Positions 46,101-52,200 of a DNA stretch of 64,000 nucleotides are shown here, in pieces. The position numbers and the translations under genes were made by a program. Position 1 is the first letter of the stretch. Every line of letters starts with the position of its first letter. The notes beneath the pieces are model-generated. The model worked only from the letters and a program-made list of their open reading frames with translations, made no database searches and was not told the origin of the DNA. The DNA lies in the NCBI GenBank assembly GCA_012103575.1, contig WLWN01000001.1, positions 697,792-761,791 of the forward strand. The letters are read 5' to 3'. The stretch comes from Kiritimatiellia bacterium (GTDB lineage: Bacteria; Verrucomicrobiota; Kiritimatiellia; WLWN01).

Positions 46101-46237
46101 TTGATTTAGGATTCCAATCGGTCAATGTCATTCAACTAGCATCGCTGTTGGATAATAAATATGGAGATGTTTCAGCAACAGAGCTGTTTCAATACCCCAA
46201 TGCAAATCAATTGGCTAATTATTTGATATCAAGATAG
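27773..46237 (+). CDS. Giant trans-AT PKS/NRPS: Ox'-KS0-ACP-KS-DH-ACP3-ER-KS-DH-AMT-ACP-KS0-DH-ACP-C-PCP
   Basis: 6154 aa as annotated from the first in-frame GTG; this start lies in the middle of an Ox domain, so the protein is probably a continuation of gene 1 after a -1 shift. Domain order by residue: Ox C-half 1-130; KS1 152-563; ACP 731-813; KS2 847-1283; DH 1470-1773; three ACPs 1858-2173; PfaD-like ER 2224-2663; KS3 2712-3135; DH 3317-3620; PLP aminotransferase 3667-4107; ACP 4180-4258; KS4 4318-4753; DH 4947-5297; ACP 5337-5413; C 5443-6003; PCP 6082-6151. Each KS is followed by the trans-AT-type linker ending in LPTYPFxxE(R/S)YW. There is no AT domain. Gene 3 starts 28 bp after the stop. 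Confidence 0.92.
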   Translation: MEGVAEGVYVYDSENHALVLVTPGPLAEIKSSYTPFNRKHYQQAKFCLFWVGDLKALDAVYQHDNLYIALLETGYRGQLLIEKKAEFDIGLCPIGGMRFEKIRTAFNVEDSQELIQSFMGGRTESPIPIGRDALEVGRGELGQVEKRSNQVLYRDLAIVGISGRYASAEKIETYWENLKEGKSNLKEWPKNRPGGIEDVGIRGGFLNDVDCFDSLLFAISPAEAKGMDPQERLFLEVVWECLENAGYTGAGLNGCSQRVGVFVGAMWSDYQNQGSDAWSRTQIPDAASFHSSIANRVSYFFNFNGPSASLDTSCSSALTALHVACESIQNGDCDVAVVGGVNIINHPYHQALLRYLDLLSKNNECHPFGAEANGWVVGEGVGAVLIKTKEQAEKAGDTIHGLIKATAISHSGKTMRYGAPNAQSQKESILRVLDKADLSPESIGYVEAAAPGASIADASEMTAIQEVFRDVPSLPVGTVKSNIGHLESASAMSQLTKVLLQVKHGELAPTLNCTPINPMFKLEENGVELVEALKPWDHPRRALINAFGATGSGGHIILEEYVQKRAVKPSRPTLIVLSAATDEQLRRLVGRLQDFMAHSSLPCLSDIGYTLRVGRVEMDERLAVVVETHDELRERLAAYLNGGEKKSGLFRGSVIGETPSPERKEEPTVYTMAEQWVRGVPFDSKRIDQGYERRVPLPTYPFAKEKHWVEMYETVSPTNLNNGKDLQEEHGANGLEKIETKLKEMFAEVSEIPVARIGAKTRLEQYGLNSLMINKLNLRLEKDFGELPKTLFFEYSTLHELAKYFLESHAEQVQELSAIAPKVNVSYTAKEKNKTSYRSVEDDWNDQVAIVGISGRYPKAPNLEVYWENLKNGIDCISEIPPERWDHLKYYHTEKQTPGKAYSKWGGFIDDVDKFDPLFFGISPREAELLDPEERIFLETAWHTCEDAGYTRSSLDSVFNGKVGVFVGVMYGDYQLLEGRHPNGPFSRLVSAAYGSIANRVSYVLDVHGPSMAIDTMCSSSLTALHLASESIRRGECEAAIAGGINLSIHPRKYVQQSQLGMSSTDGRCRSFGEGGDGFVPGEGVGAVLLKPLTKAIKDGDHIYGLIKGIAINHDGKTNGYTVPNPHAQTTMILDALKRAQVDPRTISYLEAHGTGTSLGDPVEIRGLSKAFGTYTEQRQFCPIGSVKSNLGHLEAAAGMVGLTKVLFQMKHQRIVPSLYSKELNPNINFEKSPFYVQQELAEWKRPIVEIDGEHKEYPRIACISSFGAGGSNAHVIIEEYLDDGSRFKVQSSGLETKGPYIIVLSAKNAGRLKEGAKNLQTFLTSNSEPQTLNLHEVAYTLQVGREAMEERLGLVVDSKKELEEQLQAFMEGKEDVEDMYLGRVKRNQDGLVVYAADDDMAKMVEAWAAKGKYNKLLDLWVKGLNVDWNKLYGENKPQRISLPTYPFARERYWIEGNADCGLGIAETGKELHPLVHENTSDVSELRFSSTFTGKEFFFADHPVKGEKILPGTAYLEMVREAVEQACGKLVKDHQSIIHLNNVVWARPISVGTNPQEVHIGLFPEENGEIAYEIYTAYPGEGKSAIRNPQSAIDSVVHSQGVALFASAGQRLQLDLKALQETCAQRVLSTDECYTTFQAMGIEYSPSYQSIEQLYIGENDVLAKLALPSSVTETKDQFTLNPILLDSALQASIGLVFPNRAPSTKNLEPLCPVALERLEIMDSCKESMWVRVRHSEGSSASGQVWKLDIDLCDTSGNVCVKMHGLSCRTLQQDQEYAHAPSSPQLQLTDTQQVPLPVLTNKSSKVVLSPLSEAQPFSIQIKQVRQPEKTLLTEPVSITSTLENQSELTAPVASKISKEVLGKELVVSFAQALYMKQSDIDIDKQFVEMGLDSIVGVEWIQTINKTYSLHIPATKVYDYPSIRELARYMKRELEKQEKGTPLQKAIEQMPERVIAEQKPSKIYPLPMTAPVASKISKEVLGKELVASFAQALYMKQSDIDINKQFVEMGLDSIVGVEWIQTINKTYSLHISATKVYDYPSIRELAGYVQKELEKQEGASSQKAIEQMPERVIAEQKPSKIYPLPMTAPVASKISKEVLGKELVVSFAQALYMKQSDIDIDKQFVEMGLDSIVGVEWIQTINKTYSLHIPATKVYDYPSIRELAGYVQKELEKQERAPLQKTSEHMPERSIAPQKPSKVYALPTLRKQHSIRPLGGPKQAYTHQTQEVNPGHLGSLVFQKRYGCKLSYFTGSMYRGIASEQLVLTMGKENLLSFFGSAGFTAKELEPRIASIQSQLGLNKPYGICLIASLNHPEEEMQQAKLFVQYNIPIIEAAAFSALTPALVYCRVKGLCQTNGRMVFSRRIIAKCSRLEVARLFLAPPPIEMVNDLVGSGLITKEEADLSQRIPMVDDLAVEADSGGHTDQGVSFSLLPSMMALKDSLIREYHYQEEILIGCGGGIGTPESVASAFALGADFIFTGSINQCTVESGAHDIVKDLLSTLSVHDTTTAPAGDMFEMGAKVQVVKKKTQFPNRANRLYQLFQHYKSVEEIPVSIQQDIEKHYFKKTFSEVWDLVCAYKNKKSPEQISEALENARIKLKLIFQWYFARTNQVTFHGDELESDNFQIHSGPAMGAFNQWVKGTSLENWRNRHVDHISEQLMSKACEYIQRKPLFISKSSPQESVSNQEPVSKEVEVSSKAENLSAPKQQRSPQKSDIAIIGMSGQFPRAKNVDEFWENLSQGKDGISEIPATRWSIDQLYDPDKEAPGKTYCKWMGVLEDADQFDPLFFNISPAEAERMDPQQRLFLENAWHCIEDAGLNPASLSGSSCGVFAGCAISDYGQSMNGNALNAQGLMGESPSILTARIAYLLNLKGPCLAIDTACSSSLVAIAEACNSLQLKTSDLALAGGVCVLPGPSMHIMTSKAGMLSEEGRCFTFDKRANGFVPGEGVGIILLKRLSDAIGDGDQIHGVIKGWGVNQDGKTNGITAPSVNSQIALEKEVYDRFGINPEKISLVEAHGTGTKLGDPIEVEALIESFRSYTDKEDYCALGSVKSNIGHLLPAAGVTGAIKLLLALKHRKLPPTIHYNALNEHINLEKSPFYVNTERKEWRRAEGQKRCSAISSFGFSGTNAHVVIEEYLDEKSEILNSKSENKECLIVLSARDEERLQEYVEKFYGYLTSNIEEQRLNIESLAYTLQVGREAMEERLAFIVNSLEELTSRLSSYLEGKKGDFLRGNVKKEKVDIFLEGKAGRAYIETAIGDKESKSLAQLWVKGVEIDWGLLYPDQKPKKVSLPTYPFKKESYWIRGNESAVKPVKTGFTLHPLMHENTSDVSELRFSSTFTGDEFFLTDHVVKGEKLLPGVAYLEMARAAVEEVAGSTQKDQAGIQLKHIVWVQPISVGTDPQVVHIGLFPEENGEIAYEIYTAHPSDEKSAIHNPEFVEDPPGWKIKSIVHSQGVGLFSSVDQPPKLDLKALQEACTQRVLSAEECYESFKREGLDYGPAHQGLEKLYVGDDEVLAKLRVPSSVLETKDQFMLHPSLLDSALQASIGLVFPQREPRTENLEPKLLFGLDSLEIIDRCAESMWVWGRYAEDTSPSDQMRKLDIDLCDEQGKVCVRIKGASIGSKGKEYIELLGENNSNVLEDSYLDKESIDTLTTPYRFLLESEITPDHEQFIKTFIDHYTRKTAHSKSYQDKYTATFADQRKGAVFLQTLRPIAYRILINEAKGSRLKDMDGNTYIDIMGDMGPNLFGHQDNDIMQALSTQLNKGLALSCPYEDLGKTAELFCELTGQDRVMFTQSGTEAVMWGVRVARGFTQRSKIVVFDGAYHGVSDVVFGIKGFSKGDPLPGSLGMPDDFINHIMVLDYDNPESLRIIEKNAKDIAAVLVEPVRSRQPEVQPKDFLLKLRTLTKERNIILLCDEMITGFRVHQQGAQGYFGFQADLATYGKILTGGLTGGALAGRKELMRLIDGGGWLLDSAEWPYKNRVIALGTHTQNPLKMASTYAVLRKIKEGGLDGASTLNHKTSAFAYSMNRWLSEHSIPMEIVHFGSLFRFKFTAAGSSSLFEALFSALLRDRGVMYNVRYNCFFTHAHTDDDIKRVEEIIKTCLHILDKNKFIIPDDKIALHSRPIPAQYDTTIRPQRTERKAIEEKKLIFQEAKLIPDESEHIEERDSLNISSKPVSMKIVKADILDHVIFVFSTITKIEKTKLDIHTRIESYGVDSIMLTELLAKLNNEFSMKVSPGRLIEADTIDKIVDLLSKESAIAVAASSATSHHPSVSVKQTRLGTSGRLAYSRRHRISPGPVPISAQTESSSVDTINTKSADIAIIGISGRFPQSNTVDELFTHLMNNDDLIQEIPKFRWDWEEWYGDPEKEECFKTLSKWGGFLDDISGFDPLFFGISPKEAAYFDPQQRLFLEESWKACEDAGYRPSDLAGQNIGVFAGYEFTDYDSIIKDAIKNGSNIPEMLATNASFLPGCVSYHLNLKGPSEAINGSCASGLLSVHRAASAIHAEECTMALAGAVEVMLSPYTHVSQATLHSEDSHCRVFDNQASGYVRGEGVVVVLLKSLTSAIRDGDRILGVIKSSVHVNRGKAISPIAFSPDTMRKVVKDAYLKSGVPLNTINYIELEGVSEKWSDAMEAESLKDVFTEIAEMEGYDLSSFACGLGSLKGNIGNLEPVSGLASLAKVLQAMQHKQIPATLHHNALNEFINFENTPFYMVTQNEDWNPVETSAGTAPLRAGISSFAASGAHVHMVVEGYSSTQNQEVEKLPYYLLPLSAKTPEALHEKIEDMIEALPREEVIKEEWAALSYTLQKGRDHFACRCAIVVEKREDAVYGWEAFKKGETHRAVFAGRVPGGFQGQQAIEEMVKDLLSQSRTLQKAPEKYREKLYALAEFYCKGYEIVWDLLYGGYPLKKVGLPTYPFTREYYWIEQTEVRGLPRQRHGQKSEVSKRLHPLVHENTSTLEDQRFSSTFTGEEFFLKDHQVNGKKVVPGVAYLEMAREAAEQATGELSEDKKNNQKIELKNVVWAHPITVGDQPQEVHIGLFPEESGEIAYEIYTAHPSDEKSAIRNLKSVADPLGWKIHPIVHSQGVVLFASADQRLQLDLKALQESCNQSCLSAEECYAAFKAMGIDYGPAYQGIENIYVGEDEVLAELTLPFAILETKDQFTLYPSLLDSALQASIGLDFTPQQSSSADLSTDLSSVARRAKGEALAEEEAMEDKPITNPVLRSSWSEGGNQQPFLASLERLEIIHSCKKSMWAWVRYSESNEATTHVKRLDIDLCDDQGKVCVQMLGVSLQEWSLESAPVIKTEVEAVALETQSVFEFSLAKDHDINSPNHLKFSPDEKAKLFIQQLLASQLKVSIDAVNMEKTFMEVGLISSDLMIITQSIRKIIAPDFSPSLLFEYTTPVSLSTYLSQTYQSAYQQLVVISKDIQVSKTPQASSTTQVQAMPTAMDYSLRALALYKKKNGAWASKYRLGANTGSGIQAATSSQYLVDDYVLSTMPIPNSDTTHDFHLDQVEALLLEVIESQFSVWVENQCLHMRSYRKELPHGLRQKIEVNAKALSTYVADKKYMPLSSAQKGYWTLSLMQADKASYNCPLAIRFRGKMDRDILEKSFVDIINRNQQFRALFPMIQKKVVQCVSSCIKGIDELSIKRVDLSHYDAGDQEKEVHRLMVKEAQNPINPKTGPILRMQQVTFGAEDFVVMLSFHHTGIDGYSIKPLLDMWEGLYLDYANDKTPIEPKGYVDYEWHVLKGMAGVDLTQAYPYWIKTLKGAPAYLKLPTDFPRPIVNRYCGDTQKLMISQNDLSAFKQALAPHNITQYVGLLSILKLVLYKWTGQKDIVIGTTSQLRDADLQLYDMIGDFTNFIPIRSQIRPTMSCLEFFKAETSCVYEGLNHKELPFVDMIELAPETFPNINPIYNVLALQQDTVKEDTLWAESVALEISDLRALNKSAMLDLGVEWGETPAGLWILIEYNTDLFKQETISQILDSIKKCVANLDLNLCISDYLSFIYQFDNKEQKRSSLGKKEVVPILNERVFVKEIFERNSSFFNGHHKLDRLSLDRSSEEVVQEVLHESTHVLNEDRAKTILNDIHTSCAEILAVSPEDIDPKTSFFDLGFQSVNVIQLASLLDNKYGDVSATELFQYPNANQLANYLISR
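28226..30210 (+). other. PKS module 1: non-elongating KS0-linker-ACP
   Basis: The KS keeps the acylated Cys314 (DTSCSSAL) and the second His (KSNIGH), but the HGTGT motif is replaced by EAAAPGAS. Without that His it should not decarboxylate malonyl-ACP, so it probably only passes the NRPS-derived acyl chain to the ACP (YGLNSLMI). Confidence 0.8.
31625..31660 (+). repeat. Heptamer repeat, post-KS2 linker, site a
   Basis: GTTCGAG, GTTCAAG, GTTCAAA, GTTCGGG in frame, encoding part of the loop just after the KS. Confidence 0.7.
31744..31778 (+). repeat. Heptamer repeat, post-KS2 linker, site b
   Basis: CGAACTC, CGAACCT, CAAACCT, TGAACCT directly before the conserved AYTLQVGR. Confidence 0.7.
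32147..32173 (+). repeat. Heptamer repeat before the module 2 DH, site c
   Basis: GCGGATT, GCGGATT, GGGGATT, GCGG between the LPTYPF linker end and the DH start. Confidence 0.7.
32520..32552 (+). repeat. Heptamer repeat inside the module 2 DH, site d
   Basis: AATCCGC, AATCCGT, AATCCGC, AATCCGC just before the conserved VHSQG; encodes KSAIRNPQSAI. Confidence 0.75.
32871..32898 (+). repeat. Heptamer repeat inside the module 2 DH, site e
   Basis: GAGCACC, GAGCACC, AAGAACC, TTGAACC between the LLDSALQ helix and LERLEI. Confidence 0.75.
33313..34370 (+). repeat. Triple ACP tandem repeat, units of 357/354 bp
   Basis: Each unit holds one ACP plus a linker (TAPVASKISKEVLGKEL before, QMPERVIAEQKPSKIYPLP after). 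Units begin at about 33313, 33670 and 34024. DNA identity is very high, with scattered substitutions (for example IDIDK versus IDINK). Confidence 0.9.
34440..35770 (+). other. PfaD-like FMN enoyl reductase domain fused in cis
   Basis: About 440 aa matching the PfaD/trans-acting ER family of polyunsaturated fatty acid and trans-AT systems. It contains IIEAAAFSALTPALVYCRVKG-type barrel residues, VDDLAVEADSGGHTD, IGCGGGIGTPESVASAFALG, FTGSINQCTVESGAHD, and TTTAPAGDMFEMGAKVQVVK. Such enzymes are usually free-standing or fused to an AT; here one is placed between the triple ACP and the next KS. Confidence 0.9.
37184..37215 (+). repeat. Heptamer repeat, post-KS3 linker, site a
   Basis: TCCGAAA, TTCTAAA, TTCTAAA, TCCGAAA, encoding SEILNSKSE. 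Confidence 0.7.
37302..37329 (+). repeat. Heptamer repeat, post-KS3 linker, site b
   Basis: AACATCG, AACATCG, AAGAGCA, AAGGTTG, AACATCG before AYTLQVGR. Confidence 0.65.
38051..38076 (+). repeat. Heptamer repeat inside the module 3 DH, site d
   Basis: AATCCGC, AATCCAC, AATCCGG before VHSQG. Confidence 0.7.
38423..38451 (+). repeat. Heptamer repeat inside the module 3 DH, site e
   Basis: GAGAACC, GAGAACC, GAGAACC, TTGAACC, encoding REPRTENLEP. Confidence 0.75.
42950..42978 (+). repeat. Heptamer repeat inside the module 4 DH, site d
   Basis: AATCCGC, AATCCGA, AATCTGA, AGTCCG in the same loop as in the other DH domains. Confidence 0.65.
43328..43462 (+). repeat. In-frame hairpin repeats inside the module 4 DH, site e
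   Basis: An 11-bp perfect inverted repeat (TCCTCCTCCGC at 43328-43338 with its complement at 43394-43404) encloses a smaller GC-rich hairpin. A second hairpin follows (TCCTTCG at 43437-43443 with CGAAGGA at 43456-43462). It adds about 45 residues rich in Ser, Ala and Glu where the other DH domains have 10-15. Confidence 0.75.
44100..46234 (+). other. NRPS-type C-PCP unit without an A domain
   Basis: The condensation domain has the intact HHTGIDG active-site motif, a latching region (GDFTNFIPIRSQI) and about 450 aa of typical length. It is joined directly to a carrier domain (FFDLGFQSVNVIQLA) that ends the protein. No adenylation domain lies between them. Confidence 0.8.
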
Positions 46238-46265
46238 TTAAACGCGAAATCTAAAGAGAAGTATA

Positions 46266-49200
46266 ATGAAAATCGATAAGGAAGAGGTTTATAATAATAA
46301 AGATATTGCTGTTATTGGAATGTCATGTCGATTTCCAGGAGCGACTGATTATTTGTCGTATTGGGATAACTTACTAAAAGGAAAAAATCATATTATTCCC
46401 ATACCTGAAAATCGTTGGGATCGTAATGCGTATCAATCTACAGATCGTAGAGATAAAAATAAAATGATGGGTCAGTATGGTGGGCTTATTGATGATCCTG
46501 AATATTTTGATCATCAGCTGTTTGGACTATCACCAGAAGAAGCACGGCAAACAGATCCTCAACATCGATTATTGTTAGAGCAAACATGGCATGCTTTAGA
46601 AGATACAGGGATATCGTTTCAATCGTTTTCCGAGAAAGAAACAGCGGTATTTGTTGGGATCATGGCCAGTGATTATTTGCAGTTATCATCGAGCTACAAT
46701 CAGGATATTAACCAATATGCAAGCATTGGAAATTACTCGAGTATTGCAGCAAATAGGATATCACATACGTTTAAGTTTAGGGGCATTAGTAAAACCATTG
46801 ATACAGCCTGTTCATCTTCGCTAGTGGCCATACATGATGCGGTATGTGCCCTTCGTAATAAGACGTGTGATTATGTGGTTGTCGGGGGCGCTAATTTAAT
46901 CCTGCATCCATGGAAGTCTATATCATTCTCAAAGGCTAGAATGTTAAGTGAAGATGGAAGATGTAAAACATTTGATTGCGCGGCAAATGGGTATGTTGCC
47001 GGTGAAGGGGCGGCTGTTATTGTTTTAGAGCGTGCTCAAGAGTCCATAAAAGAGCATCACTCGATTCATGGAATCATCAAAAGCGCTACTGTAAATCATG
47101 TTGATCAATCTGCCCATATTTCGGCGCCCAGTGTTAAAGCTCAATCATCATTAATTCAAAAAGCTATTCGTGAAGCAGGAATTGATAAAGATACCATTTC
47201 TTATGTTGAGGCACATGGCACAGGAACCAGTTTAGGGGATCCCATTGAGGTAGAGGCCTTATCTCGTGTTTTTAATCAAAAAAGCCGAAGGAGTCCTTTG
47301 TATATCGGATCTGTTAAAACGAACATTGGTCATCTAGAGGCAGCGGCAGGTCTAGCGGGTGTTATTAAAGTACTGTTGATGATGAAATATAAATGGATGC
47401 CTCAATCTTTGAATATTACAGAACAGAATCCATTATTAAATGTAGGCCGGCATATACAGGTCGTGAGGGAAAAGAAACAATGGATATCTGGTTCAAGCCT
47501 TTATCGTGCAGGTGTAAGTTCGTTTGGATTTGGAGGGTCAAATGCACATATTATACTGGAAGAAAGCAACGCCACTGTTCAAGCGCTATCAAAATACAGA
47601 CCTTCTTATTATCCCCTGTTGTTATCAGCGGCGTCTAAAACGAGTCTAAACAGTTTAAAAACAAAAGTAGTGGATCAATATCAACGTGACTCAAAATCTT
47701 CTTGGAGAATAGCGAAGCAATGTAGCAATAAACCATCATTACTAAAACGATTGGGGGGGTACATTGATGGCGATCAGCGACTAGCTTTTATGACACCCAA
47801 TACTATTGGACAGAGTAATAACCGCCTTTTTTTCTCAAAAGTAATGGCGGGTATATGCCGTGCAGACATAGAGACGCAGTGTGCATATCTTATTCCCTAT
47901 ATACAGCACTATGCCTCTCAGTTATCAGATAAAGTAAAAGAAAATCAAATACTAGATACCTGTATTGTCATGCTCGCGATGGCAGATTTTCTAGTAGACC
48001 AGGGATACCGTGTTAATGAAGTTTGTGCAGAAGGTACAGGATGTCTAGCTGCGCTGGTATGGGTTGATATATTGAGTTTTCAAGACCTCTTAGTTTATTT
48101 GGCTGACCGTACGCATACATTGAAATTTAAACGACCTTCAAAGACCATCATTCTCTATAATAGAAAAATAAGGCCTTACCCATTTCAAGCAGAGGACATA
48201 AAACACCTCCTGCATCATGCTAAAATTACTCAAGTAGAGTGCCTTAGTATTATCAAAAAGTCAGTGTTGTTGTTGAAAAATCAACAAACATTTCGTCGAC
48301 ACATTGATGAGTGGCGACCGCTGTTAAAGCAAGCAGGGTTCCTTGACCCAGAATCCTTACTGAAGCTGCCCATAGATTCTAATAGCATTGATTATCATTA
48401 TAAGGAGATATTTGTTGGCACTTTAATATTTTTATCAAGTATAATGAAGGTGCAATCGAAATGGGATTTGCAAGGCATCTCAGAAAACAAGCAGGAGGAA
48501 ATGCGTACACTTATTCGATTATTATCCTGCGATGCTCTAGATAAGCAATCGTTACTAAAATGCGTTTCATCATCAGTTTGTGAGGGAGACAACACTCTAT
48601 TTCATTTTGATAAGATGGATACTTACTTTGAGTCATATGAGCAGTCCTCTGATGTAGGGCTAGTGTCAGATGCGTTTGATATTGATCATTTACTGCATCA
48701 AAAACATACTCGTGATAAATCAGCAGACACCCATGTTTGTTGGATGGGTGACTGTCTAGAAAAAGATGTTGATCCTTCTTCACGTCTTTGTATTGAAGGA
48801 CATGCACTGGATCGTGAATTAAAGAAGGTTCTATTGCAGTTATGGACCAATGGTCATCCCATCAAATGGAGATGGTTGCTTGGCGACATCCTCTGTGAGA
48901 AAAATGAACCTATTTTATATCCATTCGATAGAAAATATTTTTGGGGTAAATTTAAAACAGAGGAGCTTAGCATGGATACAAAACCAGATCCCGTAAACCA
49001 TGAAAACCAGTCCGTCTTTATTCCTGAAGCTGCTGGGACTCTTAGCACTGATATGAATAGGTATATGGAATCTAAAATAGAGTATTTGTCGCCCGTGTGG
49101 CAACGGATAGACCCTCCTTCAAATCAGGAAATAGTATCAAACAAATTAGCACTTATTATAGAAGATAAAGAGGGTTTATCTGATCAACTGCAACACGCAT

Positions 49201-52200
49201 TAAAAGAAAAAGGAACGCCTGTTAGTACTATACCGTCTACCCTTGACGAAGAAGAGTTGCAACAGGTTATGGCGAATATTAAAAAGAAACAAACAATAGG
49301 GCATGAATCTTTGATAATCTATTTTTTGGCTAGCTATACAACAAAACCACAAGATAACTATATTATTCGTGAGGCGGTATATTTACCATTGTTTTTACTT
49401 TCTAAAGTTATTATGCAAACGAAAGGGGTGGGGGATATATCTCTTATGGCTGTTACATGTAACAGTCAACGTGTTGATGATAAAGATAGGGTAAATGGAT
49501 ACGCTTACGGAGCTGTTGATGGTCTGTTAAGCGTTGTAGCTGAAGAATGTAACATTATTACGCCCCTATATCTTGATCTAATCGAAATGGATATAGAATC
49601 TTCCGTTGCAGCTATTTTACAAACAGGAAACGGAATATGTCGTAAAGTTTCATGTCGTAATCGTTCATATTATAAAAATGAGCTTGTACCTACTTTACAG
49701 AGTAATAAATACACAAGCAGCCTCCCCAATTTTTATGAACAAAATGGAACTTATATCCTTGTTGGTGGATTAGGTCGCTTGGGATTTGAAGTAGCCTGCG
49801 ATTTAGCAAAGAGTGTGGATCATCCAACGTTAATTCTTATGGGACGATCAAAATTAACAGAAAACAAAAAAAAGCAGATAGAATCATTAACGGATCAGGG
49901 TGCTAGGGTAATATATTATCAAGTTGATATCTCCGAAAAATATCGTGTAGATGCTGTTTTTGAAGATATCAATGAAACATTTACATCTATTCGAGCCGTA
50001 TTGTTTTTAGCAGGCCAGTATCAGCCTCAATTAATCATTAATAAGAAAGCCTCTGACTTTGTAAAAAATACAACTTCAAAAATAATAGGCTCAGAAAATG
50101 TCTTTAAAGCATCTGTTGAAAAAGGATTTGATCTTAATTATTTTTTGCTATTTTCGTCTGTTACCTCCACCTACGCTTTTTCTGGAACATCAGACTATGC
50201 CCTATCTAATAGCTTCATAGATGGAATGTATAACCATCTCATGGGCACAGGGAACAACACTATATACAAGTGTATTAACTGGGGTAACTGGACGATCGGT
50301 ATGGCATCTGATTCTAATACAAAAAGCTATCTCGAAGAAAAAGGGTTTGTAAATTTATCGGTTGAAGAAGGATTAGAATCCTTTAAAAAAATAATGACGA
50401 ACACAGTGTCGCACGTTGTTGTATGTAAGAAGAAAAGACATGAAACAGATAAAAGGGTGCATGTTTACCATACAGAGAATGATCGTTCTGATAAGAATGG
50501 TGGTGACCAGGACATTGCTGTTATAGGGATTTCAGGCAAGTTTCCCGAAGCATCTGATGTACATGAATTTTGGGATAACTTATGTGCTGCAAAAGACTGC
50601 CTTCGAACAATCCCGCCAGAAAGATTTAATGTAGATGATTATTATGATCCAGAGATAGGAAAAGAAGGCAAGCTCTACTGTACAAAGGGTGGTTTTGTCA
50701 AAGATATTGATCAATTTGATCCTTTATTTTTTAATATTTCTCCTCGAGAAGCTAAAAATATGGATCCTCAATATCGATTGTTATTACAAGAGATGTGGAG
50801 ATCTTTAGAAGATTCAGGGTATCCTGCAAGGGAGTTTGACAATAGAAAAGTAGGTGTATTTATTGGGGGATGGTCAGGAGATTATCCGGGGCATACTTAT
50901 ATGCCATCAACAAATTCCGCAAGATTATCTTATCTGTTCAATTGGAGAGGTCCTTGTATCTGTTACGAAACAACATGCTCATCAGCTTTAGTGGCACTAA
51001 CAGAAGCATGTAATAGTTTGCGAAATAATACATGTGAAGTATCGATCGTTGGAGGTGTTAATCTAATGATTACACCGCATTCATACCTGCCATTTTGTAG
51101 TTTAAGAGCCGCCTCTCCTTCAGGTCGGTGTTTTTCTTTTGATCATCGTGCAGATGGAACTGTATTTACAGAGGCGATTGCTTCTATTGTTTTAAAACCA
51201 CTTAAACAAGCCTCTATAGATGGAGACCATATTTATGGAGTCATAAAAGGATATGGGTTAAATTATGATGGAACCAGTAATGGAATTACAGCGCCCAGTG
51301 TTTCAGCACAGTTTGACTTAGAAGCCGAGGTCTATAAAAACGCCGGAATTAACCCTGAGGATATCACCATGGTGGAAGCTCATGGTACAGGAACTCAGTT
51401 GGGAGACCCTGTAGAGGTATCTGCTTTGAAGCAATCATTTGGTACGTTTACAAAAAAGACGGGATACTGTGCACTAGGCTCGGTAAAATCAAATATAGGG
51501 CATACAGGGGCGACTGCAGGATTATCTGGCCTTATGAAAGTTTTGCTGTCATTAAAACACAAAAAAATTCCTCCAACCATTAATTTCGAGACCATCAATC
51601 CAAGTATTAAACTAGAAAATAGCCCATTTTATATTAATACCACGTTAAAGAATTGGGATATGCCGGAAGGAAAGAGTCGGATGGCTTGTGTAAGCTCCTT
51701 TGGATTTACGGGGACCAATGCACACGTGGTCATCGAGGAGTATCCAATGGCTTCTGAAAAGGAGGCAGAAGGGATTAGTCTGAATGGGAAAAGTGATTAT
51801 GGAGAACCGGCTTTGATCGTGTTGTCGGCGAGGAATGAGGAGCGTTTGAAGGAGTATGCGAAGAAACTGTATGACTTCAATCTCTACTCTTCACCATTCA
51901 CTTTTCAAAGCGTTGCTTATACTTTGCAGGTAGGTCGGGAGGCGATGGAGAAGCGTTTAGCCTTTGTGGTGAAAGATAAGGAAGAATTAAAAAAGCAACT
52001 GGAAGAATATTTGGAAGGGAAAAAGGGAGGATGGATCAAAGGGAATATTAATAATGTAAAGGATTCGGTAAGTTTGGTATTGGATGGAAAAGAAGGGGAG
52101 TTGTTCCTGAAAACCGTTGTCGAAGAAAAAAACTGGAAGAAATTAGGGCAATTATGGGTAAGTGGAATAGAGATAGACTGGAAGTTGCTCTATGGAAAAC

